DNA from: an uncultured bacterium
GTDB taxonomy: Bacteria; Bacillota_I; Bacilli_A; RFN20; CAG-826
Assembly: GCA_949293255.1 (NCBI GenBank)
Contig: CASFCL010000009.1
Location: 1 to 49,382 of the forward strand
Direction: 5' to 3'
DNA: 49,382 nucleotides
The translations under genes were made by a program, and so were the position numbers. Below are positions 32,684-41,120 of this stretch, piece after piece. Under the pieces are notes generated by a model. That model was not told the origin of the DNA, searched no databases, and worked only from the letters and a program-made list of their open reading frames with translations. How positions within the stretch are numbered: position 1 is the first letter of the stretch; the number at the start of each line of letters is the position of its first letter.

Positions 32684-33817
32684 GTGGACCCGCGATCGTG
32701 TTTTATATTAACTAGTGCTGTTACTGATACCCCTGATTATTCAACTGTGTGGGGTGTGCCAAGTTATGTTTGGTGGATTGTAATAGCAATCTTATTATTA
32801 GTAAGTGGATTATTTTCTGCTAGTGAAAATGCTTATTCAAACTGTAATAAATACCATTTTAAAACCTTATCTAATAAGGGTAATTTTACTGCGAAATTAA
32901 TTATTAGATTAATAGATAAATTTGACTCTACTTTAGTAACTGTTTTAGTTTCAAATAATATTGTACAAACTTTTATGTCGTTCTTATCGGCATTGCTTTT
33001 TTATAACTTATGTGAAGAGTACGGCCTAGGAAGTGGTGTTGAAGCTATTTTATCAACTCTTGTAATGGCGTTTTTGGTATATGTTGTTTCAGATACAGTT
33101 CCAAAAATCCTTTCAAAAGCAATTCCTAATAGAATGGCTTATATATTGGCTTATCCTGTAACTATTTTTGGAATCATTTTATATCCTATAATTTGGATTT
33201 TTGACAAACTTTTATGGGTTGTTCATAAAATATTTAAAATTAAAGATGAAAATTTATTATCAAAAGATGATTTAATCCATTCTGCAAGTGTTGCAGTTAA
33301 TGTCGAAGAGCCAAAAGAAGACGAAGAAGATGAAAGTGAAAAACTTTTTGAAAACGACGAAAAAGATTTATTAAGTAATGTTTTTACTTTTGATAAATTG
33401 AAAGTTAGAAATGTTTATACACCAAAGGAAAAAGTTTATTCAATTAATATAGAAGGACTAACTTGTGAAGTTTTAAATAAATTATTATTAGAAATCCCAT
33501 ATTCGAGAATTCCTATTTATGATGAAACAAAAGATAACATAATCGGAATTTTAGTTTTGAAAACTTATTTTGAAGAATACGCAAAAGACACCCACCTAGA
33601 TATTAGGTCAATTCTTGAAAACGCTATTTCAATTGATGTGAATGAAAATATTGATGAGGTCTTCAAGATTTTAAACAAAGAAAAAGTTCATTTAGGAATT
33701 GTTTTTGATGGTGAAAAAATGATTGGCGTCATTTCAATGGAAGATATCTTAGAAGAATTAGTAGATGATATTGATGAAAAACCAATTGCAAACTTAAAGG
33801 AGGTTAAAGATGAATAG
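32684..33817 (+). CDS. CNNM/CorC-family membrane protein with CBS domains (first)
   Basis: 377 aa: a DUF21-type membrane domain (three to four helices, residues about 28-165, with SASENAYSN near its start), an acidic linker (EEPKEDEEDES), then a CBS pair (about 230-365, ending in ISMEDILEELVDDI). The family is associated with magnesium or other divalent-cation efflux and homeostasis. It starts with GTG, supported by GGAG 9 bases upstream. It lacks the C-terminal CorC_HlyC domain of its partner. The last 8 bases overlap the second gene, so the two are probably made and used together. Confidence 0.85.
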   Translation: MDPRSCFILTSAVTDTPDYSTVWGVPSYVWWIVIAILLLVSGLFSASENAYSNCNKYHFKTLSNKGNFTAKLIIRLIDKFDSTLVTVLVSNNIVQTFMSFLSALLFYNLCEEYGLGSGVEAILSTLVMAFLVYVVSDTVPKILSKAIPNRMAYILAYPVTIFGIILYPIIWIFDKLLWVVHKIFKIKDENLLSKDDLIHSASVAVNVEEPKEDEEDESEKLFENDEKDLLSNVFTFDKLKVRNVYTPKEKVYSINIEGLTCEVLNKLLLEIPYSRIPIYDETKDNIIGILVLKTYFEEYAKDTHLDIRSILENAISIDVNENIDEVFKILNKEKVHLGIVFDGEKMIGVISMEDILEELVDDIDEKPIANLKEVKDE

Positions 33818-35114
33818 AGAACTCCTTATTACAGTTTATGCAATTGTTTTAGCTATACTTTTTGTTCTTTCTTTCTTTTTCTCATCTTCTGATATGGCGT
33901 ATGGAAGCGTTGATTTATATCGTCTTGAAAAAGATAAAGATACTAAGAAGAACGTCTTAAGAGCTTATAATCTTTCAAGAAATTATGATAAAACAATTTC
34001 AACAATTCTCTTTTTAAATGACACTGTTAATGCTGGTTTGGATTCTATTTCAACATTACTTGGTGTTAATCTTTGTTATGTCATTTTAGTAGATGGTGCA
34101 AATAGTGCTTTAGCCGAATCTTGGGGCTTTGTTGCTTCAATGATTTGTCTTGTTTTAAAAATTACATTTGGTGAAATAATTGCAAAATCAATGGGTAAAA
34201 TTTATAACTTTAAATTTACAGTTCTTTATTCTTCTATTATTAATGCATTTAATTATATTTGCTTGCCTATTACATTCTTTGTTGCTGGTTTTGGTAATGT
34301 AATAGCTTATCCAGTTGTTCATAATGTTAAAGATGTTGAGTTAATTGAAGATGATCTTCATGAAATGGTTGATGATATTGAGGCTCAAGGTAGTGTTGAT
34401 GAAGAACAAGCAAACCTTCTTCATGATGCAATTACTTATACTCACACTGAAGCTTATGAAATTATGACACCTCGTGTTGATATTTATGCAATTGATTACG
34501 ATGATGATATTGAAGAATATATTAAAGATTCAAATATGTATAGATATACAAGGGTTCCTGTTTATAAAGATACAATTGATAATATTATTGGCTATGTAAA
34601 TACAAAAACTTTAATGATTCTTTCTATGAACGACAAAGAAATTAATTTAGATGACTTATTGATCGAACCTTTAAGATTCCCAAGATCAACAGAAATTAAT
34701 GATATTATGAAAGTCTTCAAAAAAGAAAAACAACACTTTGCATTAATTATGGATGAGTATGGTGGAATTGAAGGTATTCTTACAATGGAAGATATTTTGG
34801 AAGAAATCGTTGGCGATATTTGGGATGAAAACGATGATAAAGAAGAAGATTATTCTATAAGAAAAGATGGTTCATATATCGTTGATGGTAAACTAAATCT
34901 AGAAGATTTTTGTGATCTTTTTGATTTAGATTATGATGAAATAGAAACTGAATATGTAACGATTGGTGGATTTATTATTGAGTTGCTAGACGATAAATTT
35001 GCTAAAGTTAATGATGTAATTGATTATAAAAACCTAAGAATTAAAGTTATTGCTGTAGATAAAAACAACTCAATCGAAAAAATAATGGTTAAGAAGATTG
35101 AGGAAGAAGAGTAA
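33810..35114 (+). CDS. CNNM/CorC-family membrane protein with CBS and CorC_HlyC domains (second)
   Basis: 434 aa: DUF21 membrane domain (FFFSSSDMAYGSVDLYR start; KITFGEIIAKSMGK in the third helix), a CBS pair (about 215-345, with YEIMTPRVDI and ILTMEDILEEIVGDI), and the complete C-terminal CorC_HlyC domain (GSYIVDGKLNLEDFCDLF ... TIGGFIIELL). It overlaps the first family member by 8 bases with AAAGGAGG upstream. The pair probably forms a heteromeric divalent-cation transporter whose CBS domains sense nucleotides or magnesium. Confidence 0.88.
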   Translation: MNRELLITVYAIVLAILFVLSFFFSSSDMAYGSVDLYRLEKDKDTKKNVLRAYNLSRNYDKTISTILFLNDTVNAGLDSISTLLGVNLCYVILVDGANSALAESWGFVASMICLVLKITFGEIIAKSMGKIYNFKFTVLYSSIINAFNYICLPITFFVAGFGNVIAYPVVHNVKDVELIEDDLHEMVDDIEAQGSVDEEQANLLHDAITYTHTEAYEIMTPRVDIYAIDYDDDIEEYIKDSNMYRYTRVPVYKDTIDNIIGYVNTKTLMILSMNDKEINLDDLLIEPLRFPRSTEINDIMKVFKKEKQHFALIMDEYGGIEGILTMEDILEEIVGDIWDENDDKEEDYSIRKDGSYIVDGKLNLEDFCDLFDLDYDEIETEYVTIGGFIIELLDDKFAKVNDVIDYKNLRIKVIAVDKNNSIEKIMVKKIEEEE

Positions 35115-35493
35115 ATTTATTTAAGCAAAAACGTTTATTTTAACAAAAAATAAAGTAAAATCTAAAACCCTTCTACAGCACATTTTTGCGGATTATTAGT
35201 CACAAAAACCTCAAAAAACGCCGTAAAACAGGGTTTTTTGAAGGGAAAAATACTCATTTTAAGGCATTTTTGCCAGATTTTAAGCAATTTTTCAATTGTT
35301 TAAAAGTTTTTAAAATTTTGAAAGGCGAAAAACATCGACTACATCGAGGTTTTTTGGATTTTTGATTTTTTAATAAAATTTACCTTAATTTCTGCTGGTT
35401 TTATAGATAAAAATATGTTGTTTTTCTAGTAGTTTTGAGCAAAAAACCTGCAAAAACTTGATTTTTTATAAAAATTAATAACTAAAATATAAC
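35115..35493. other. Long AT-rich intergenic region with inverted repeats
   Basis: No gene is visible. AAAACCCTTC at 35164-35173 is matched by GGGTTTT (35231-35237) and GAAGGG (35240-35245), a potential long-range stem. TTTGAAAGGCGAAAA (35317-35331) repeats a sequence at 32576. CCTGCAAAAACTTG (35447-35460) resembles motifs at 26916 and 18656. Part of it is the terminator listed next; the rest is unexplained. Confidence 0.5.
35278..35310 (+). terminator. Terminator downstream of the CorC pair
   Basis: TTTTAAGCAATT pairs along 12 positions (one G-U) with AATTGTTTAAAA over a four-base loop, followed by GTTTTT. It lies about 165 bases after the stop codon, further than usual. Confidence 0.6.
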
Positions 35494-35522
35494 TTTACAA
35501 AGAAAATGATTTCCTTTATTAT
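35494..35522 (+). promoter_or_regulatory. queT promoter
   Basis: TTTACA (35494-35499), 17-bp spacer, TATTAT (35517-35522): five of six matches in each box. Transcription should start near 35530, giving a leader of about 56 bases that begins right at the stem-loop described next. Confidence 0.7.
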
Positions 35523-35532
35523 TATTTCGACT

Positions 35533-35578
35533 CGAGTGTCTTTCCCATGACTCACCACTCGTAAAATTTAACAGGGGG
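35533..35578 (+). promoter_or_regulatory. Pseudoknot-capable leader of queT (candidate preQ1 riboswitch)
   Basis: CGAGTG (35533-35538) pairs with CACTCG (35556-35561). Within the 17-base loop TTCCC (35542-35546) can pair with GGGGG (35574-35578), which is also the ribosome-binding sequence of queT. The two stems are joined by the A-rich tail TAAAATTTAACA. This H-type pseudoknot with an A-rich third loop and a buried ribosome-binding site is how small preQ1 riboswitches work, and queT is the gene they commonly control. It does not match the preQ1-I, -II or -III consensus as I remember them, so the class is open. Confidence 0.6.
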
Positions 35579-35585
35579 CTTTTTT

Positions 35586-36167
35586 ATGGAAGAAAAGAAG
35601 GAGAATTTCATCCTTAGCTATTGTAAGAAAAATTACAATGTAAAAGGCATAGTCGTAAATGCCTTAATTGCTGCTTTATATGCAGTAGTTACGATACTTT
35701 GTGGGCCACTTAGTTATGTTGGTGGAAGTTTACAACTTAGATTTTCTGAGATGTTAAATTTATTAGTATTTTTTAATCCATCTTATAGCTTAGGTCTTAC
35801 TCTTGGATGCTTACTTGCAAATGTTGCATCAATGTATGGAGCACCAGACATTATTTTAGGAACTTTAGGAACTTTTGTTTCTTGTTTACTTATTGTTTTA
35901 ATATCAAAAACATTAAAAAATATGTTTCTTTGTACTTTTATGCCATGTTTAATTAATGCAATTGTCGTACCATTTATTGTTTATTTATATGATACAACAA
36001 TGATAATGGATGCAACTTTGTATTTCACGATGTTTGGGTGGACTTTCTTAGGTGAATTCATTTGTATTACATGTGTAGGCTATCCAATATTCTTGTTAGT
36101 AAGTAAGAAATATGAGGGTTTTCATAAACTTATTGGATCAACTCAAAACTTTGAATATAAATTCTAG
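35586..36167 (+). CDS. queT: QueT-type queuosine precursor transporter (ECF S component)
   Basis: 193 aa membrane protein with about five to six helices. The QLRFSEMLNLLVFFNP segment and GCLLANVASMYGAPDIILGTLGT match the QueT family, substrate-binding subunits of energy-coupling-factor transporters for preQ0/preQ1 or related queuosine precursors. ECF modules (EcfA, EcfT) are not in this window and are probably shared from elsewhere. The start follows GGGGG at a normal distance. No queuosine biosynthesis gene is adjacent, consistent with salvage. Confidence 0.88.
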   Translation: MEEKKENFILSYCKKNYNVKGIVVNALIAALYAVVTILCGPLSYVGGSLQLRFSEMLNLLVFFNPSYSLGLTLGCLLANVASMYGAPDIILGTLGTFVSCLLIVLISKTLKNMFLCTFMPCLINAIVVPFIVYLYDTTMIMDATLYFTMFGWTFLGEFICITCVGYPIFLLVSKKYEGFHKLIGSTQNFEYKF

Positions 36168-36194
36168 AAAGTAATGCAATTTTAAAGTTTAAAA

Positions 36195-36203
36195 TGATAT
36201 AAT
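36195..36203 (+). promoter_or_regulatory. Extended -10 directly before mgsA
   Basis: TGATATAAT is a perfect extended -10 box. It ends 7 bases (TTTTTAC) before the mgsA ATG, so transcription should begin at the start codon itself. No Shine-Dalgarno sequence can exist in such a message. Confidence 0.6.
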
Positions 36204-36210
36204 TTTTTAC

Positions 36211-36591
36211 ATGAGAATTGCATTAATAGCGCACGATAAGAAAAAAGGCGATATGATCGATCTTTGTATTAAATACAAAGATGTTTTGGCTCAACACGAA
36301 CTTTTTGCAACTGGAACCACTGGAACTATGGTCATGGGAGAAACTGGTTTAAAAATTACTAGAATGAAATCAGGTCCATTAGGTGGTGACCAACAAATTG
36401 GTTCAATGATTGCTGAAAAGAAGTTAGATGTAGTTTTATTTTTAAGAGACCCATTAACTGCTCAACCTCATGAACCAGATGTTAGTGCTCTTTTAAGACT
36501 AGCTGATGTTTATTGTATCCCTCTTGCTACAAATGTAGCTAGTGCAACTATTATGCTTGACTATTTAAAAGAACTTAGTGAAGAAAAGTAG
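36211..36591 (+). CDS. mgsA: Methylglyoxal synthase
   Basis: Converts dihydroxyacetone phosphate to methylglyoxal and phosphate, a bypass that relieves phosphosugar build-up. 126 aa, the usual core length. Motifs: [10 protein letters not shown] at the N-terminus, FATGTTG for phosphate binding, [11 protein letters not shown] with the catalytic Asp, and [15 protein letters not shown] with the conserved His. Its stop codon lies within the 5' arm of its own terminator. The message is probably leaderless. Confidence 0.95.
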   Translation: MRIALIAHDKKKGDMIDLCIKYKDVLAQHELFATGTTGTMVMGETGLKITRMKSGPLGGDQQIGSMIAEKKLDVVLFLRDPLTAQPHEPDVSALLRLADVYCIPLATNVASATIMLDYLKELSEEK

Positions 36592-36622
36592 TTTTATAAT
36601 TTACTTTTCTTTTTTATTTTTT
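36581..36622 (+). terminator. Terminator overlapping the end of mgsA
   Basis: AAGAAAAGTA and TACTTTTCTT form a 10-bp stem around an 11-base loop, followed by a long T-rich run (TTTTATTTTTT). The 5' arm includes the last mgsA codons and its TAG. Confidence 0.85.
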
Positions 36623-36668
36623 GTTCTTTTTTTGGATTATTACTTATTTATTTTTAGGAGTATTTATT

Positions 36669-37640
36669 ATGGAACCATTATTTATTGGTGTTGATGTTGG
36701 TGGAATGTCTATTAAAGGTGCATTAGTTACTGATCACGGAGAAATTCGTTATAAATCACACAAAAAGACTGATGCTAGTCAAGGACCAGGATCATTTTTA
36801 AAGGATATTAAAGATTTATTACTTGAAATGATAGAATTTGCTAAAAATCATGATGGAGTAGTAAAAGCCATTGGCTTTGGTATCCCTGGTGTTGTTAATA
36901 ATAAAAAAGGAACTATTGATTATGCAGCAAATTTATACATGGAAGATATAAATTTAGTTCAATATTTATCTGATTTAAAGTTACCTATTTATCTATCAAA
37001 TGATGCTAATGTTGCTTGTTTAGCTGAAGTCAGATATGGTGCTGCTAAAAATTATAAGAATGTTGTTTTACTTACCTTGGGAACCGGAATCGGTGGAGGC
37101 ATTGTAATTGATGATAAACTTTTTGAAGGGTGTGAAGGTAAAGGGGCAGAATTAGGTCACACAGTTATTGTTGTTGATGGTGAACCATGTGGATGTGGAA
37201 GAAGGGGTTGCTTTGAAGCTTATGCATCTGCAAGTGCTCTTTTAAGATATACAAGAGACGAAATGATTAATAATCAAAATTCATTAATGTGGAAATATTG
37301 TAAAGGCAACATTGAAAATGTTGACGGAAAAACTTCCTTTGAATGTGCTAAAAAAGGCGACATTTCCGCTAATTTTGTTATAAATATGTATGTTAAATAT
37401 CTTAGTGAAGGCATTTTAAATATGTGTAATATTTTTAGACCAGAAGGAGTTCTTCTTGGTGGTGGACTTTCTAATCAAGACGAATATTTAGTTTCAAAAG
37501 TAAGAGCATATTGTGCTGAAAAGAATTATGGTTATAAACATTGTCCAGCTCCAGATATTTTAATTTGTAAGTTAAAAAATGATGCAGGTGTTATTGGAGC
37601 AGCAACACTTGCAATGGAAGAATTGAATAGTAAAGAATAA
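36669..37640 (+). CDS. ROK-family sugar kinase (probable glucokinase)
   Basis: 323 aa. ATP-binding FIGVDVGGMSIKGALV, catalytic Asp in LSNDANVACLAE, GTGIGGG phosphate loop, and the ROK zinc-binding motif GHTVIVVDGEPCGCGRRGC. It most likely phosphorylates glucose released by MalQ and the GH13 enzymes. ATG 36669 is chosen because AGGAG lies 7 bases upstream; an in-frame ATG at 36621 would add a hydrophobic run located in the mgsA terminator tail. The exact substrate cannot be fixed from sequence. Confidence 0.9.
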   Translation: MEPLFIGVDVGGMSIKGALVTDHGEIRYKSHKKTDASQGPGSFLKDIKDLLLEMIEFAKNHDGVVKAIGFGIPGVVNNKKGTIDYAANLYMEDINLVQYLSDLKLPIYLSNDANVACLAEVRYGAAKNYKNVVLLTLGTGIGGGIVIDDKLFEGCEGKGAELGHTVIVVDGEPCGCGRRGCFEAYASASALLRYTRDEMINNQNSLMWKYCKGNIENVDGKTSFECAKKGDISANFVINMYVKYLSEGILNMCNIFRPEGVLLGGGLSNQDEYLVSKVRAYCAEKNYGYKHCPAPDILICKLKNDAGVIGAATLAMEELNSKE

Positions 37641-37716
37641 ATACAATTTTTGATTTATTTTATTAATTATGTTTAATAAAATACTTTTTATTGTTTTGTA
37701 GAAAGCAGGTGAGAAC

Positions 37717-39345
37717 ATGGCAAAAAAAGATATGAAATTTCTATTTGTTACAGGTGGTGTTGTTTCTTCGTTAGGGAAAGGAATCAGTGCTGCTATGATT
37801 GGTAGACTTCTTAAAAGAAGAGGTTTAAACATCTTTTCAATTAAATTAGACCCATATTTAAATGTTGATCCAGGAACAATGTCTCCTTATCAACATGGTG
37901 AAGTTTTTGTTACCAGAGATGGAGCAGAAACTGATCTTGATTTAGGCCATTATGAAAGAATTATTAACACCTCGCTTACAAAAGAAAGTACGATTACTAG
38001 TGGAAAAGTTTATTCTGCAGTTATCGAAAAAGAAAGAAGAGGAGAATATTTAGGAGCTACAATCCAAATTATTCCTCACATTACAAACGAAATTAAAGAA
38101 AGATTAATTGCCGGTTTTAATGCTAAAGGCGATACCGATGTTTGTATTGTTGAAATTGGTGGAACTGTTGGTGATATTGAATCACTTCCATTTTTAGAAG
38201 CAATCAGACAAATGAGAAGAGAACTTGGTTATTCAAATACTTTTTTTGTTCATAACACCCTTGTTCCTTATCTTCATACTACAGGCGAAATTAAAACAAA
38301 ACCTACTCAACACAGTGTTAAAGAATTAACAGGACTTGGAATTCAACCTGATGCTTTACTTTTAAGAGGTGAAAAGAAGGTTGATAAAGCAAGTAGAAGA
38401 AAAGTTGCCCAATTTTGCAACGTTCCTGATGAAGCAGTTATTTCTGTTGAAGATATGTCAATTATTTATGAAGTTGCTTTAAATTTACAAAAACAACATC
38501 TTGATGATTTAATTGTTAAACATCTTCAATTGGATTGCGAACCTGTTGCTAAAATGGACGACTGGATTGGATTAATTGATAAAATTAAGAGTATAAAAGA
38601 ATATGTAAATATTGCTCTTGTTGGTAAATATGTAGAACTTCATGACGCATATATTTCTGTTTATGAATCATTAAAATATGCTGGTTATGAATTTAATAAA
38701 AGAATTAAAGTTTCATGGATTGACTCAGAAAAATTAGAAAACGATGAAACTTTATTTGAAGAAATTAAAAAAGCAGATGGAATTATTGTTCCTGGTGGTT
38801 TCGGTTTAAGAGGCACTGAAGGAAAAATGATGGCAATAAAGTATGCTAGAGAAAATAAAGTTCCATATTTAGGTTTATGTTTAGGTATGCAACTAGCTTT
38901 AATCGAATTTGCTAGAAATGTTTTAGGACATAAAGATGCAAATTCAACAGAATTTAATGAAAACACAAGTTATCCACTCATTGATTATTTACCAGACCAA
39001 TATAAAGGAATTAACATGGGTGGAACAATGAGACTTGGCGACTATGATTGTTGTTTGCTTGAGGGTTCAAAAGCAAAAGAACTTTATCAAGCTAGCGAAA
39101 TTAAAGAACGTCATAGACATAGATACGAATTTAATAACAAATATAAAGAAGAATTTGTTAAAAATGGAATGGTATTTTCAGGAACCAATCCTCAAACAGG
39201 ATTATGCGAACTTATCGAATTAAAAGATCATCCATTCTTTATGGCTTGCCAATTCCATCCAGAATTTAAATCAAGACCATTAAATCCACACCCATTATTT
39301 AAAGGATTTATAGAAGCTTCAATTAAAAATGAACAAAAATTATAA
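37717..39345 (+). CDS. pyrG: CTP synthase
   Basis: Makes CTP from UTP, ATP and glutamine. 542 aa, the normal length. The N-terminal synthetase domain starts KFLFVTGGVVSSLGKGISAA (P-loop) and includes the KLDPYLNVDPGTM segment. The C-terminal glutaminase has the nucleophile Cys388 in GLCLGMQ and the late CQFHPEFKSRP His-Glu pair. AGGTGAG precedes the ATG. The last 17 bases overlap the pseudouridine synthase gene. Confidence 0.97.
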   Translation: MAKKDMKFLFVTGGVVSSLGKGISAAMIGRLLKRRGLNIFSIKLDPYLNVDPGTMSPYQHGEVFVTRDGAETDLDLGHYERIINTSLTKESTITSGKVYSAVIEKERRGEYLGATIQIIPHITNEIKERLIAGFNAKGDTDVCIVEIGGTVGDIESLPFLEAIRQMRRELGYSNTFFVHNTLVPYLHTTGEIKTKPTQHSVKELTGLGIQPDALLLRGEKKVDKASRRKVAQFCNVPDEAVISVEDMSIIYEVALNLQKQHLDDLIVKHLQLDCEPVAKMDDWIGLIDKIKSIKEYVNIALVGKYVELHDAYISVYESLKYAGYEFNKRIKVSWIDSEKLENDETLFEEIKKADGIIVPGGFGLRGTEGKMMAIKYARENKVPYLGLCLGMQLALIEFARNVLGHKDANSTEFNENTSYPLIDYLPDQYKGINMGGTMRLGDYDCCLLEGSKAKELYQASEIKERHRHRYEFNNKYKEEFVKNGMVFSGTNPQTGLCELIELKDHPFFMACQFHPEFKSRPLNPHPLFKGFIEASIKNEQKL

Positions 39346-40261
39346 AGATAACATTAAAAAAAGAGATACAGCAGACCAGTCAAAGAAAAGAACTGATTTT
39401 AAAGAATATATTGTTAGCTACAATTCCGAGCTTTTAGTTTATCTTATTGAGGGCTTGAGATATTCAAGAAATAATGCGAAAAAATTATTATCAAACCATT
39501 TAATTAGTATTGATGGTGCACCTATTTCTCAATTTGATTTTAAAATTTTCAAAGGCGATTCTTTAATAATTGCAAAAAGACCAATTAGAAAGAAAAGTAG
39601 AAAAGATCTTCCAATTATTTATGAAGATAATGAATTAATTGTCATCAATAAACCTTATGGATTGCTTTCAGTAGCTAGTGATAAAGAAAAAAGTGCAACA
39701 GCTTATCGAATGGTTACTGATTATCTTCAAGCAAAAGATAAACATAATAGAATTTTTGTCGTTCATAGAATCGATAAAGAAACATCAGGTGTTTTAATGT
39801 TTGCAAAGAATAAAGAACTTGCTGAAACATTGCAAAATAAATGGAATGAAATTGTTAAAAAACGTGGATATTATGCAGTTGTTGAAGGAGTGATGGAAGA
39901 AAAGTCTAAACATATTGAAAATTACTTATATCAAAACTCCTTAAACTTAATGTATGTTGGACGCCCATCTAAAAAAGGACAAAAATGTATAACTGAATAC
40001 AAAGTCATTAAAGAAAGTAAAAAGTATTCTTTATTAGATGTAGAAATTTTTACTGGAAGAAAAAATCAAATTAGAGTCACTTTAGGAAGTCTAAATCATT
40101 ATGTATTGGGTGATGATAAATATGGAGAACCAGAAAATCCACTAAACAGACTTTGCTTACATGCCTATGAATTATCATTTATACATCCAATAAAAAATAA
40201 ATTAGTAAAATTTGTTGCTCCAATTCCAAAAGAGTTTAACGAATTATTAAAAAAGGCTTAA
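39329..40261 (+). CDS. RluA-family pseudouridine synthase
   Basis: 310 aa. A charged N-terminus, then an S4 RNA-binding domain (about 30-80), then the catalytic domain with Asp149 in HRIDKETSG, the defining RluA/RluD active-site motif, and the GRKNQIRV segment. It probably modifies uridines in 23S rRNA; the exact position cannot be assigned. It overlaps pyrG by 17 bases. Its stop codon lies inside its terminator hairpin. Confidence 0.9.
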   Translation: MNKNYKDNIKKRDTADQSKKRTDFKEYIVSYNSELLVYLIEGLRYSRNNAKKLLSNHLISIDGAPISQFDFKIFKGDSLIIAKRPIRKKSRKDLPIIYEDNELIVINKPYGLLSVASDKEKSATAYRMVTDYLQAKDKHNRIFVVHRIDKETSGVLMFAKNKELAETLQNKWNEIVKKRGYYAVVEGVMEEKSKHIENYLYQNSLNLMYVGRPSKKGQKCITEYKVIKESKKYSLLDVEIFTGRKNQIRVTLGSLNHYVLGDDKYGEPENPLNRLCLHAYELSFIHPIKNKLVKFVAPIPKEFNELLKKA

Positions 40262-40274
40262 ACTAAGCCTTTTG
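40251..40274 (+). terminator. Terminator at the end of the pseudouridine synthase gene
   Basis: AAAAGGCTTA pairs with TAAGCCTTTT (10 bp) across a three-base loop. It contains the TAA stop codon. The following T-run is short, but the arm itself ends in four Ts. Confidence 0.75.
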
Positions 40275-40289
40275 AATCAAAAAACCCAC

Positions 40290-40336
40290 AAAACCTCGTT
40301 ATTTTTCTTTATTTACAAGTGAATAAACGAGGTTTT
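40290..40336 (-). terminator. Terminator embedded in the 3' end of rsmI
   Basis: AAAACCTCGTT (40290-40300) and AACGAGGTTTT (40326-40336) form an 11-bp stem. On the minus strand the stem ends in TTTT and is followed by GTGGGTTTTTTG. The 5' arm is within rsmI coding sequence and the loop carries its last codons, so gene end and terminator are merged. Confidence 0.75.
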
Positions 40337-41120
40337 TCTTTATGTTTAAAGCAATCGAAGTTGCCAAAATTGCATCTTTAGTAGTAAATTTTGCATCAAT
40401 AAATTTTTTATATGTATTTAAAATTATTTCGTTAGAAATATCTTCTTTAGTTTCTTCTTTGCCTTCCAAAACAATTACCATTTCGCCAATTAAGTTAGGA
40501 GTAGAAAAAGTAATTTCTTTTAAAGAAGTTCTAATAAATTCTTCGTGCAATTTTGTTAATTCTCTAGCAACAACTACTTTACGATCTCCTAAAATATTAT
40601 ACATATCCTTTAAAGTTTCGTTAATCCTATGAGGCGATTCATAAAAAAGAATAGTAGAAGTAATATTTTTAATATTTTCGAGCTCTTTTTTTCTTTGAGA
40701 TGGTCTAGAATCCAAAAATCCATAAAAGAAAAAATGAGAAGTATCTAATCCGCTTCCTATTAAAGCATTTAAAAATGCGTTTGGACCTGAAATTGGAACA
40801 ATTTCGATATTATTTTGGATAGCTTCTTTTACTAATATAAGACCTGGATCAGATATGCATGGATAACCCGCATCTGATAAAAATCCCACTGTTTTTCCAT
40901 CTAAAATTTTACTAACAAGTGTTTGAGAAGCTTGTTTTTCGTTGTGTTCGTGACAAGAAAAACATGGTTTTGAAACACCAATTAATGATAGTAATTTGGC
41001 AGTATTTCTTGTATCTTCACAAGCGATTAAATCGCAAGAAGAAATAGTTTCTATCATACGAGGAGAAACTTCTTTTAAATTTCCGATAGGTGAAGGTATT
41101 AAGTAGAGCTTTCCAATCAT
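40299..41120 (-). CDS. rsmI: 16S rRNA (cytidine-1402 2'-O) methyltransferase
   Basis: 273 aa tetrapyrrole-methylase fold protein. YLIPSPIGNL at the N-terminus, CEDTRNTAKLL, FLSDAGYPCISDPG and ISGPNAFLNAL are the conserved RsmI blocks for SAM and target binding, followed by YESPHRINETL. It modifies the decoding-site cytidine of 16S rRNA. It is the last gene of the dnaX cluster and is joined to ricT by an ATGA overlap. Confidence 0.95.
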   Translation of the reverse strand: MIGKLYLIPSPIGNLKEVSPRMIETISSCDLIACEDTRNTAKLLSLIGVSKPCFSCHEHNEKQASQTLVSKILDGKTVGFLSDAGYPCISDPGLILVKEAIQNNIEIVPISGPNAFLNALIGSGLDTSHFFFYGFLDSRPSQRKKELENIKNITSTILFYESPHRINETLKDMYNILGDRKVVVARELTKLHEEFIRTSLKEITFSTPNLIGEMVIVLEGKEETKEDISNEIILNTYKKFIDAKFTTKDAILATSIALNIKKNLVYSLVNKEK

